From the NCBI GenBank assembly GCA_002633005.1, contig NMRA01000012.1:1542357-1606356 (forward strand): a stretch of 64,000 nt of DNA, in the 5' to 3' direction. Made by a program: the position numbers and the translations under genes. The DNA comes from Phoronis australis (taxonomy: Eukaryota; Phoronida; Phoronidae). Shown here in pieces: positions 38,701 through 48,224 of this stretch (its first letter is position 1; every line of letters starts with the position of its first letter). The notes below the pieces were generated by a model. The model had not been told where the DNA came from and did not search any database. It was given only the letters and a program-made list of their open reading frames with translations.

Positions 38701-41700
38701 CGGCGCGCTCAGCAACACCAGAGAAGACTAGACCTTCGTTTCCCATGAGCCTTGGTTTAATGCCCGTCAGCAAGAATTCACCATCACCGGTGCTAACATC
38801 AACCAACAAATCGGATAATAACATCAAAGTGAATTCACTTCTTACCTCTGGTGGAAGCTTAATTAAACACCACACGGAAGAAAAAGCAGACGCCATGTAC
38901 GGTCAACCAGCAGTTGCTACAAGCGCTCTTTTAGCACAACTTGAAACAGGTTTTCCCAGAGTCAAATCCAAACCAGTTCATGGGCTTATAAATGAAGGTC
39001 TCCATCACTGCCTGAACTGTGCCTTTGTAGCGAGTAGTCCAGCAGAACTGAGACGACATATCATTCTTCACTCCGAGGAAAAGCCATTTCGCTGTGAATC
39101 TTGCGAGTATCAAACAAAATGGAAATGCGATCTGAAGAAGCACGTGCAAGCTTATGGACACCGAACCTCAACCAAGTTTGTTGCTCGCTCAAAAGCAGGT
39201 CGTATGAATGAATCGCTGAATTTATCTTCAGAAACCACGGTCAATAATTCATATCAAGAGGACTATGTTCAAACAAATGAGCGCGACCAAAAGGACCCCC
39301 TGCTTCAATGCGAGTCTTGTGATTATACCACCCACAAGCGCCATCTGCTGGAAAGTCACCAGAAAATTCACGAAAAGCCGGGACAGGTGCAGGGCAATAA
39401 CAAGTACAAATGTAAACAGTGCCAATTCAATGCCAACGACTTGCCATCATTCCTTCAACACAAAGTGGAACACTCCAACCAACAGGCTCAGCGAGCAGCA
39501 GCAGGCTCACCAGCCTCGGTTGCAGACGATGACGTGAAAGCCAGGGAAAACTGCCATTCCCCGAAACAAGGAAGACATTCTCGCAAGCCAACTAAAAAGA
39601 TTTACTGCTCACTGTGTCCCTTTGCTTGCGTAGACCCAGTGAGAATGGAGTACCACAACAGAATGCATGTCGAAAGGTCAACGTTTACGTGCAATTTCTG
39701 TTCATTCAGCGTTGAAGACAAGAATGAAGTCGAACACCATATGCACATTCATCCCGAGTATACGCGGACATACATTCCATCTGTCAATCTAGAATCGTCA
39801 ACAAGTGACCCTTTCCCAACCGCTGAAGGCTACGAGATAACACGCAAGGGTAATCGTAAACTTTACCAGTGCAAGAAATGTCCGTACAGCAATGAAAGTC
39901 ACGGAAACATCACTCGGCATGTTGAGAAACATGGCCAGAATTCCAAGTACAAATGTCCGAAGTGTGATTACAGCTTGGATCGCTTGAATCTCCTTCTTCA
40001 GCACACTCGAGGTGTTCACGGAATACACGACGCGGATAAAGTGTGGCTCAACTACAGCAACTTCATGCAGTCTGTTTCTCAGCTGAAGCAGATGAGACAT
40101 CATAGTCCCCGAGGTGCGTCAGAAGAGAAATCTCCACAGCTAGAAGTGCAGAAGGAATATCAGATTAGTGACAATCCCAGAAACTTGGCTGTTCGCGGCG
40201 GTGCCATGCAAGTTGTGTTCCGTGGAGTGAAGCATAAAATGTATAAATGTCCGAAGTGTCCGTATAAGTCAAAGAAGGAAGTAAACTGTCATAATCACAT
40301 TCGAATGCACGGCACGCACGGAAGTTTTATGTGCAGCCACTGCGACTACGGCGCCAACAAGATGGAGATAGTCAAGCGTCACATGGAAAATGTCCACAAT
40401 GACGTAGACGCACTTGTCTTGATTAACAAACCGCAAGAGACGACCCAAACCATCGCAGGGCATGTGACTCCAAATGAAGGAAGATGCGTTGATCATGAAA
40501 CAGCTGAATTCTTTCCTAGGCCTCAGGTAATGGAGATGGAGGCCGATGAAAAACTTCCAGCTGAGGAGGGAGAAAGTGACTATGCTACGTATAGAGAGAA
40601 TGTAGTCACGCCGACAAATCAGGAAGCCCGCCCTTTCTTTCCAAAGCCCAGACACAAATCTCCGATGTATGGTTCTCCAAAGCTGCGTCGCTGTAACATT
40701 TGCCCATATGCTGTTAAAGGCAGACTTCCTTTTGAGAGACACATGGAATGTCACAATAAAGACGGTCGCTACACATGTAAACACTGCAATTACAGCCTTG
40801 ACAGACTTAACCTGCTGTATCAGCACATGCAGCTCCATGGAGACATGTCTAAAGACATACCAAGCAAGAATAAGTCCTCCATGAAAATTTTCAATCGAAG
40901 AAAAATGCTTACAGGCGATGTGAAGTCAGATGATTTCACATTCATTCCAACGGGATTTGTCTCAGGCGCTGCAGAAAAAGAGCTATCATATCAGCAAAAG
41001 CGGCTTAACGAACAAATCGTTGACGAAATTAAACGCGAATCTGATCAAGCAGACAGCTCGTTGTTCAAACACACAAAGAATAGTAACAGTGTATTTCCGG
41101 AAAGAGAGATGACAAGTCCTGTCAACAGATCAAATAAGTCCAGTGTGGCAACTGAATCGGACAAATGTGAATTTGTGTGTCACAGCGGAGAAACTAACCA
41201 AGACGAAGGGGACGGCTTTGCTTTAAAACACAATAGCAATGGAACAGCTGTTGATGAATCGTCTTACGATTTGCAGTCTTGCCCAGAGTGTCCTTTCATT
41301 GCTGAGACGGACGAAGAATGCGAAAAGCATTACAAATGCCACGCGAACAGGTACAAGTATCAGTGTGACTATTGTTCGTTTAGTCACGACAGAGTCGACC
41401 TCCTCTATCAGCATCGGAAGTTGCACTCGGACACGGCAGATTTCGATACCAATCCAGACCCGTCAAAGCTCGAAGCTACCCAAGAAGATTTGGAATTGCC
41501 CCTACAGCACAATGAAAGCTTGACCGGAAAAGATGTTGACGAAAGTGGAGAGAGTGTTCCTCCTGCAAAGAAACGACGACTGGGGGAAACAGTTAATAAC
41601 GAAGAAAATGACAGTACCAGAGAAGAGACGGGTGAAGGAATGGAACAGCAGTTAGAACATCGTGTGTGTAGCATAAACGACGCCGACAAACATAGTGTGG

Positions 41701-42134
41701 TTGAGAAACAAGAGACAACGAGTGGCAGGCAAACGCCAGTTTCTCGTAGATCTTCGAGATCTCGGGAAAGGCTGTCAGTGGACAGCGCAGCGGAGACAAG
41801 ACGCGAAAGAAGTTCATCCATGGAGATTAGTATGCAATATTCTGCTGGTGTGTATTGTTGCGAAAAGTGTCCATATACTAGCAACAACAAAGCTAACTAT
41901 TTAAACCACAGCGAGAGACACAAGAAATCGAGTAAATTCAATTGCCCGTATTGCAGCTATAGTACAGGTCGGCACAACCAGTGTTTGAACCACACTCGAT
42001 TGCATTTCGCGTCCGACTCCGAATTCGATATGGACGACGTCAGTGCCAAGATTCTTGAAGCAAGCGCCACGGATACCCAGGATGCGTTTGAAGGGAAACG
42101 TAAACGTACGAAATCCCTGTGTGATCGACAGTGA
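35730..42134 (+). CDS. Large multi-C2H2 zinc-finger protein (2125 aa from the ATG at 35757), putative transcriptional repressor
   Basis: One uninterrupted frame runs from ATG 35757 to TGA 42132-42134. An acceptor (TTTTACTTGTAG) ends at 35729, and the frame is open from 35730, so upstream exons could add residues. The acidic N-terminus (1-310) includes cysteines at 98-122 and a finger-like CX2C...HX3H near 119-140. A basic PPKKKRPP stretch (316-323) resembles an NLS. PIDLS (481-485) followed by IKKE (486-489), and PLDFS (506-510), look like CtBP-binding and SUMOylation motifs. About 24 further fingers begin near residues 346, 535, 563, 618, 646, 716, 837, 865, 1085, 1113, 1185, 1219, 1284, 1312, 1372, 1400, 1498, 1526, 1646, 1674, 1842, 1870, 2035 and 2063. 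The C-terminus is basic (GKRKRTK). Probably a nuclear DNA-binding repressor; no named orthologue is claimed. Confidence 0.93.
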   Translation, partial: GDEHQTLLAMAAIGDVSVISDAHDTSHKEICTRDAEFLRIETQVHGETDVLHVEDSGHSLSDDDIGSWTSNGYNDSTHTVNDDNEADYSEQEEVDGDKCIRQHNYTCNDCGLTSSNVKHGQSIASSNCKKCSYATKCKQKLLTHETAHARLDNSEAPLVATKTVGDSSPPRLIVNEQNCVDQEKAITKVEEGMADSNINEQSVENTNVDKHKHNKAAANWSTEQDCQNTEDELDKSAETKTTEETEWAVNNRMDDEDFRKTISVPTHAIPPLDESDSEEEGALFIAEDEAEKGTATPGSKSSEISSLVPASRSPQMSLAEHGELPPKKKRPPRQEIDPNKYKEILDEEGKIKYSCTACGSAYTWKKSLSKHWKEKHDDSKIVRSSGSPLVGNLAKTSALAPQLSARLNCDRIVDKMTSPVGYTPINIPKYMHSRPVFNSLSYFPISGVGTEEDYKEPSRDNGDVYGNPFTEVMHQKSKSDLGRIQPMDQPIDLSIKKEPPEHEDINSAQRQLDIPLDFSMVKDTRDSPRFDAGGFIESSASLQCSKCGQVATDLEEFNKHMELHLTKRGHNCAECRTKFRTSDDLNRHFSDVHRDKILDTAQIAHQMDRGTQQSKSELRQNVGGLNCTECDFIAKWPTELQKHAMVHSSERPFVCMVCNADYKWKWDLVKHFDKSHHSLPNPYRKRDLSPHFKTVELGESLEPARKRKSSEVKHAITDENPPFMCSVCGFHCKFQFQMVLHMREVHEIIVEESDTRGSNGDKMTYVQRHQSELKINIPQQKMYDSDEELELSEMEVPLSSPGTHASARVRESLKQHLTHIKQQPKQPIATSIEKLSSADILLPYKCSLCEYRARWPSEITQHMKNHSDEKPYLCPRCSYRSKWKWDVVKHLKRCGGGTIKDVIDTTKHKTPKYQRSTLPKFIPPGEKFITVPPPHLASSPSPPPAHSSHVKGRPVSEPQDDPATNISNADIPAAHTVLPSTTLSHSPLTPTARSATPEKTRPSFPMSLGLMPVSKNSPSPVLTSTNKSDNNIKVNSLLTSGGSLIKHHTEEKADAMYGQPAVATSALLAQLETGFPRVKSKPVHGLINEGLHHCLNCAFVASSPAELRRHIILHSEEKPFRCESCEYQTKWKCDLKKHVQAYGHRTSTKFVARSKAGRMNESLNLSSETTVNNSYQEDYVQTNERDQKDPLLQCESCDYTTHKRHLLESHQKIHEKPGQVQGNNKYKCKQCQFNANDLPSFLQHKVEHSNQQAQRAAAGSPASVADDDVKARENCHSPKQGRHSRKPTKKIYCSLCPFACVDPVRMEYHNRMHVERSTFTCNFCSFSVEDKNEVEHHMHIHPEYTRTYIPSVNLESSTSDPFPTAEGYEITRKGNRKLYQCKKCPYSNESHGNITRHVEKHGQNSKYKCPKCDYSLDRLNLLLQHTRGVHGIHDADKVWLNYSNFMQSVSQLKQMRHHSPRGASEEKSPQLEVQKEYQISDNPRNLAVRGGAMQVVFRGVKHKMYKCPKCPYKSKKEVNCHNHIRMHGTHGSFMCSHCDYGANKMEIVKRHMENVHNDVDALVLINKPQETTQTIAGHVTPNEGRCVDHETAEFFPRPQVMEMEADEKLPAEEGESDYATYRENVVTPTNQEARPFFPKPRHKSPMYGSPKLRRCNICPYAVKGRLPFERHMECHNKDGRYTCKHCNYSLDRLNLLYQHMQLHGDMSKDIPSKNKSSMKIFNRRKMLTGDVKSDDFTFIPTGFVSGAAEKELSYQQKRLNEQIVDEIKRESDQADSSLFKHTKNSNSVFPEREMTSPVNRSNKSSVATESDKCEFVCHSGETNQDEGDGFALKHNSNGTAVDESSYDLQSCPECPFIAETDEECEKHYKCHANRYKYQCDYCSFSHDRVDLLYQHRKLHSDTADFDTNPDPSKLEATQEDLELPLQHNESLTGKDVDESGESVPPAKKRRLGETVNNEENDSTREETGEGMEQQLEHRVCSINDADKHSVVEKQETTSGRQTPVSRRSSRSRERLSVDSAAETRRERSSSMEISMQYSAGVYCCEKCPYTSNNKANYLNHSERHKKSSKFNCPYCSYSTGRHNQCLNHTRLHFASDSEFDMDDVSAKILEASATDTQDAFEGKRKRTKSLCDRQ

Positions 42135-43870
42135 CAATACGACATCAACATAACGAAGGATACCTTCATGAAAGTAGTGTAGTTATTAATCGTGTATTCT
42201 TTGGTGATTGGGTTTGAATGTGAATGTTTTTGCGGTGAAGGTGATGAAAACATGCGTAACATCTAGAGGTTTTATGTCGCGTCAATGCTCAAAGCAATAT
42301 ATACCCGCCTTCCTCCACAAAAAATCTTTTGATTTGGACTACTTGCCGTTAAGAAACTGGACTCAAATTGTTCATTTGTAAAATTAAAAACGATTTCAGA
42401 GCTTCAAAGGACAGACAGTTTAATAGTTTTTTGAAAACAGGCGCTACAAGTTGGCTTGTCTTGATATGACTTCAAGGGTTAACGAAACCTTCAGAAATCA
42501 CTTCTCACTTGAATAAGGAGCAAGTCGAGACGAGTTTTACCTCAGTAAGTAGTCTACATGAAAGTCAAAAGTTCGTTTCTTGGACAACAAGCGGGTTTAT
42601 AATTGCTTTAAACGTGTTGACGACAGAAAAAAAATGATGGCTCGTAAAATCTTAAGAAATGCTTCTGTAAAAAAATCTCACTAGCAACTATGCAAGTATG
42701 TGTGTACATAGTATACACAGGGGTAAGGTATGACTTGGGCAGAGGGCAACAAGTACATTCCTTTTTGTAGAGCAGCTTAGATAGTACTTGTGATGCGACT
42801 GGCCAGAGTCCTGACACCTCACTTTATTCAAGACTTCGTCTAGATTTGGCCAATCCCGTCTCGAGTAAAGTTTTGAATTTCACGCCATGTGATTCGTTAT
42901 ATTGGAGTGCCTAGTCACAAGTAAAGCTTTGCGATCTAGGGCCATACTGTAGGATTATCGATTTTCATGAGATGATGAAGAACAATGCAAAATAGTTACA
43001 TGCTAACACTCTAGTCTTCGTCGGTGTTAGGTTTTGCTTTTAGGGAAATAGTTCCTACCAAGTGTTTTAGTTTATGAAAGTATTTAGGTAGCTAGCGTAT
43101 AGATTAGCGTATTTTCAGGTTTTCTGAGTTAGGCAAGCTATTGTTGTGACGAAGAATTTTCGATACCGTAATAATTATGTATCTGGGAAGACACTCGCAG
43201 TGTGTTGCAAGGTTTCATGAGATCAGGGGAACGCTTTCCTCTAACTCTCCGCCTGCTTGATTGCAAATTATAAACTAAATTAAATAACCACGTGTCGGAA
43301 CCCTATTCATCCTGTAACAGGAAATCTATTCCACCCAAAACGGACCCAGGGTGCTTCAGGAAGTTTAAGTGTCCAGAAATCATTTTTAAAACGTCTGGTT
43401 TTTCAATAATTTGGCCATTTCAATGCTATTCGATCTCGGGTGATCTCTCGATTCAGGTCATGTCTGAAAATAATGAATTGCTTTCGTGGCAAGTTTTGAA
43501 TTGTCTCCATTGACAGTAGTTGAAAGGATGCGCCGTCGCTGTAGCATTGCTAATCTGGTCTATTGAACCCTATGCACTAATCTTCTATGCAATATTATTG
43601 ACTGCTTTGTAAAACTACTCTCCAGGCTTTCAAACGTCTGATTTATAAAGTTCAAATATTCATCTCCAATGACGGAGCCTTTCTTGATTTTGAGCACAAG
43701 TTGAAATGTTGACCTTTTCGTATTTTGGTGAGTGGTTTTATTATTTGTACTCTGAGTAAGGGGATAGTGATTTTAATTGCATTTAACCATGTTTAATTTT
43801 AACGTACTGCATTCCAATATGTTGCATGTCTTTGTTGCTTTTATAGGAAAAATAAATGAAGTGGTTCATG
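42135..43870 (+). other. Probable 3' UTR of the zinc-finger gene
   Basis: The first canonical AATAAA after the stop is at 43851-43856. An ATTAAA at 42383-42388 could be used for a shorter transcript. No coding exon recognised. Confidence 0.45.
43851..43856 (+). terminator. Candidate poly(A) signal of the zinc-finger gene
   Basis: AATAAA, about 1.7 kb after the stop codon, is the first canonical hexamer on this strand. Confidence 0.4.
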
Positions 43871-45392
43871 GAGAATACTATGTACTCACTGACTGGCAGT
43901 TTCAAAATTTGAAAAATAATTTCAAAAGGCAAACAGGAAAATTCGAATTTTAGAACATCCCCCAGATCTAGTGTGGGGCCGGACAGATGCTGAAAGTAAT
44001 ACTAAGAAGAAAGCTGAGAACAACAAGATTTAAAAACATTTAAACTTGTATTTGAGATAATAATGAGTAAACATTAATTACTCTTTAATACAAAATGATT
44101 AGTTGAACATAAGCTCTGAGATTACAGATATAGCCTATATTTTATCAAGATGATTGAAATGAAAGATTCAACATATTTGAACATACATGGTACTGGTTGA
44201 GGAAACTTTCAGGCATGCAATCAGAAAAATTTCCAACAAAAATGTAAAGTATTAAAAGTTGGATACAAAACATTTCCACACTAATACGAAACCTAAAGCT
44301 ACATGCAGTAGTAAGACCAAAGAATTAAAGGTTTTTTAAAACTTTGGTCAGGGTTAGACCTAATTTGATCTGGGGAAACTAGTTCAGCCCATAAAGCAAT
44401 CATGTAAAATCAGGACTTAAGATTTTTCCTGGTAAGAATATGCAGCTTTGAAATGTACCCTATACCAAAAAATAATACTAAAACTGAGATTCTTAAAAAT
44501 AAAAACCCATCATCTCAGTTGACAACTCCTGTTTTCGCCCTAATTCACTGACAAAACTCCCATCACCAGTGTGCAAAAACTAACAATACAATGCAGGGGG
44601 GTTTTGACATACTTAAATTTCTCATAGAGTTAATAAACTTACTTTCACTTTTACCATAAAAAAATATTTGGAAAAATTATGATTCACTTATAAATAGATC
44701 TACAAAAACAGAGGTCAGTGTCCACCAAATGATTACTCATTAGCGCAATGTCAAACTGCTCTCAGCACAGATGCCTTGGTAGTGGTAGATGAGCACTACC
44801 GGACAAAAGTGATCAGAAAAAGTACTGTTTCTCGGTTATGACGGCTAGTTATGTTAACAGCGAAAATGACTGGTAATAACCATTACAGAATGGCTTGGTC
44901 ACCTCACTAATTTTTCTGCTAATTCCCTTCTTTATTCGGTCATGGGGGAAAACTCCTCTAACGAACAATTTGTATTCAGTCCAGCCGTCTTGACGAGTAA
45001 TTTCGCGTCATTTTGTCCGAATACTTTTAGCTTGTACTGTGCAGCGAATTGGTTTCAAAAACATTCAATATCCAATAACAGCTATTCCAAGATGACTTAA
45101 CATTGGTTAAAAAACAACTCATCCTCAGGGCTTGCTTGCACACAACAATACATTATGCAAACAGTTTCAACTGTGGATATAGGAACCAAAATACGCGATT
45201 AAAATTACAGAAATTTCACTTCTTAAAAAGGAGCAAAAATGCATTGTAAAGGCTTTTGTTATAAACACCCTGAAGAAAGTGCACGAAACATTCTAACAGA
45301 TTATCTCAATCACTCACTTAACACTTCTCACCATTCTCAGGTGTGGTGTGGTTTACAGCATCCATCACCAGCATTTTATACACAAAACAACT

Positions 45393-45795
45393 TTTAGGTT
45401 ATGTAGGACCTTACCAACATGTCTGTGTATATAGGCAAATGACCACAAAACTACCAGGTATCAACTCAGAAATGAATACATTTTTGAAAGCAGAAAACTT
45501 GTAGAAATTGATTTTTGCCTTTTTACAAAACTTAATTTCATCACGTGACCACGTTTTTTTGTAAAATATAGTAAAAAGCAAGGTAAAATGATAGCAGAAC
45601 GACGGCAAAAATAACATGACCAAATTTGGTTTCACATAAATGTTCAAGATGAAGCGTCAAAAATGATGTCATAGTTTTCTAAATTATCATTTTGTTGTTT
45701 TATACAACTTCTGAGTTTTTTCATGAAAAGCATAAAAGTCCAATTTCTGGATGACCATATACAAATTTTAAACATTTTTCTAGGGTAACCTTAAC
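45393..45795 (-). mobile_element. MITE copy 3 (GTAGGACC family), inverted
   Basis: It begins TATGTAGGACCTTACCAACATG, which reverses to the right end of copy 1, and contains TCACGTGACCACG at 45541-45553. It ends near CTAGGGTAACC. Internal blocks (CAACTCAGAAATGAATAC reversed) match copy 1. Confidence 0.65.
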
Positions 45796-46081
45796 AGCGA
45801 CATAAAAACACCCAAACAATAGCTAATACAGGAGCCAGGATGATACCAGAGAAGGTAGGGGGCAGCACTGCGCAGTGTACCAAGTTGACTGCTTAGGTAC
45901 ACACCCTACACACCACATGTTGAGTGAAGAACTAGTCTTCTTTAAATCTCTGAAAAACAATAACCCATAAACAAGCTTCAACACTAACACGACCATTTGT
46001 TTCTAAATTTCATTCAAGAGCAATGCACAGCTGTGAAATGCTCCCACAATTGCACCCAAGTGGGGTGTTTATTTGTATCAT

Positions 46082-47060
46082 AAAAATGGCCATTAGATGA
46101 CTCAGAATACAAGGAGTCCATTCAAAATTTGGAAGGTGTCGTCATCTCTCAAATTTATTTGTCATTTCTGAAAATCCGTAAAAGAACACCAATTATACAA
46201 AGGCAAACATCAAAAAATAAACTGCCATTAGGAACCACATCAGTAGTCAAATCCATCCATCCATCTGCGGCCAAGTTAATAGGAATACAATTGCAAAATT
46301 TCAAAAACTTCTTAGAAGGGGTTTAGGAGATACAGCCATAGATGCGAAAAAAGTCACTAGGGTGCACCACAGTAGTTAAAATACACGTCAGTCATGCTCT
46401 TGTCAGCAGGAACACATCTGCCAATTCTTATAACGATCCTCTGCACTGTTTAGCACATACAGAAGCGGAAGTCAAAAAAACAGAGTAAAAAATAATTAAA
46501 ATGGTCACTAGTTGGTACAGAATACGTCGAATCCGTCACAAGAAGGAAAGATGCTGTCGTCTTCATGATAGAACTTTGTTTGCCCAATTTCATGAAAAAG
46601 CATCAAGGAACAATAAAGTTACAGAGGCAAAGGTAAAAAATAAAACTGCCACTAGGGAGCAGAGCTGTTGTTGGATTGGTCTTAAACTGGCCAAATTTTG
46701 ATGATTCTTCAAGTGCTTTTGTGGATGGAGAGGGTGATGCCAAAAACGTACTCAAAAATGGTTAAAATGGCCACCAAGTGGTGCAGAATATGTCTCATCC
46801 GCCTGAATATGAGAAGGTCTCATCGTCTCCTTCTTAGAAAGTTAATAACAAAAGCAATGCAAAGCATTGAAATTCACTCAAGACAGCACTGCAAACAGTG
46901 TGCTTCTATGATGTTTTTAGTATCACAAAAACAGCCATTAGGTGGCGGAGAATGCGCCAAACCCGTCCGAATTGAGAAGGGAGCGCAGTCTCTGTAATAC
47001 ACAACTATTTGCCAAATTTTATAAAATGTGTAAGCCAAGGTACTCATCAGATTTAGAAGT
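46082..47060. repeat. Diverged tandem satellite, about seven units of 125-165 bp
   Basis: A landmark resembling AAAATGGCCACTAGGTGG recurs near 46085, 46219, 46350, 46500, 46642, 46765 and 46929, usually followed by CAGAATACG-like and CCGTCNGAAT-like words. Spacing averages about 140 bp. Units are strongly diverged, so the array is old. Confidence 0.65.
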
Positions 47061-48224
47061 AAACATAAAAAACAGGTAACACACACAGCTATAGCTTGAT
47101 TGGTAGGCAAAAGATTCAAAATAATGCTGTGACCTAAAAGTTATTTGCTCCATTTATTACAAAGCAAAAAGGTGCCACTTTTGAAAATTGAAAAACAATA
47201 ACGTCAAGAACAAAAAACAGCTATGATCAGCAACATTTACCTATCAAATCAAAACGCACGCTGAACATTTTCAACAGTATTCCACCAACATTTGCTGACA
47301 GATGTGGAAATTGACATACGTGTCTTAACATTTAACTTCTCAAAATGACTGTTTACTCATAAGTCGTCATTCAGATAAGTCGTCACTTTTAAGAAGGTCC
47401 AGTCAGTTAAAAAAGCGAACAAACTTTTAAATGCATTACTTTATGCATGACAGCCATTCTAAATACTTGGTATCTGTAACTGTAAAGAAGTAAATAAAAA
47501 TACCCTTACCATCACACTGGACGAAAAACAAAATGTTTTGCAAAATCTGCTCTTTGTTGCCCTAGATTTATCCCCTAAAGTTGAAAAAAACATGAAGCTA
47601 AATCCGTCTTAAAGCAGCAGGATTGATGTTCACATTATCCTCTCGAAGTGGTTTTGCATTCAAAATGTCCTCAGGTGACTGCTTCGGAAAAAAGTGGCGG
47701 AGCTATTTCAGAAACTTGTTTTGCTGACTGCCCCCGTCTGTCGCAGACGCAGACTTGAAATACCAGCTAGGGTTTACTTTGTCAGCAGTTAAATAATAAA
47801 AAATCCTGAGTGCTTTCGTTGGCAGGTGATCAACTTAAAACATTTTAATGGTGCATTTAATGGTCAAAATTTGAGAAATTGGAGTGTCGTGTCAGGGCAA
47901 ACAAAACAATCTCAAAAGAGCCACACTGGGGTTTCATCAAATCTTATTTCCGAAGGGGACACTTTTGAAAATTCCAAGTAGTGTAAGGTACCTCTTCACT
48001 AATTTCACATACACAATGTGGTACGTGGATTTTCATTTTATGATTTCTTTTCAACAAAAAGAACATTCTGGCTCATTCATAGCATAGTTTGTGCTGCACA
48101 CGAGCCATATACCAACACTTTGTGGAATTACAATGGAAAAATACAATTTTAACAACTAATTTTGGGCGACGTAACTGAAGAACTACCATACCCACAGAGT
48201 AGTAGTACACTCAGACTCACTCAC

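Larger units (their letters stand above)
43871..48224. other. Intergenic or terminal-intron DNA between convergent genes
   Basis: The chromodomain gene's last visible exon leaves phase 1 at 48225, so at least one more exon should lie in this stretch on the minus strand. I could not identify it with confidence; one weak possibility follows an acceptor at about 47577. MITE copy 3 and the 46.1-47.1 kb satellite occupy part of it. Confidence 0.5.

Noticed and set aside
39339-39352. GCGCCATCTGCTGG, a strong CTCF-like word inside the zinc-finger coding exon
   Set aside because: It is fully explained by the codons for Arg-His-Leu-Leu-Glu in a finger; no evidence of regulatory use.
40269-40838. 189-codon minus-strand frame and several other frames opposite the zinc-finger exon
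   Set aside because: They are shadows of the strongly biased zinc-finger coding sequence, with regular Cys/His codons read in reverse.
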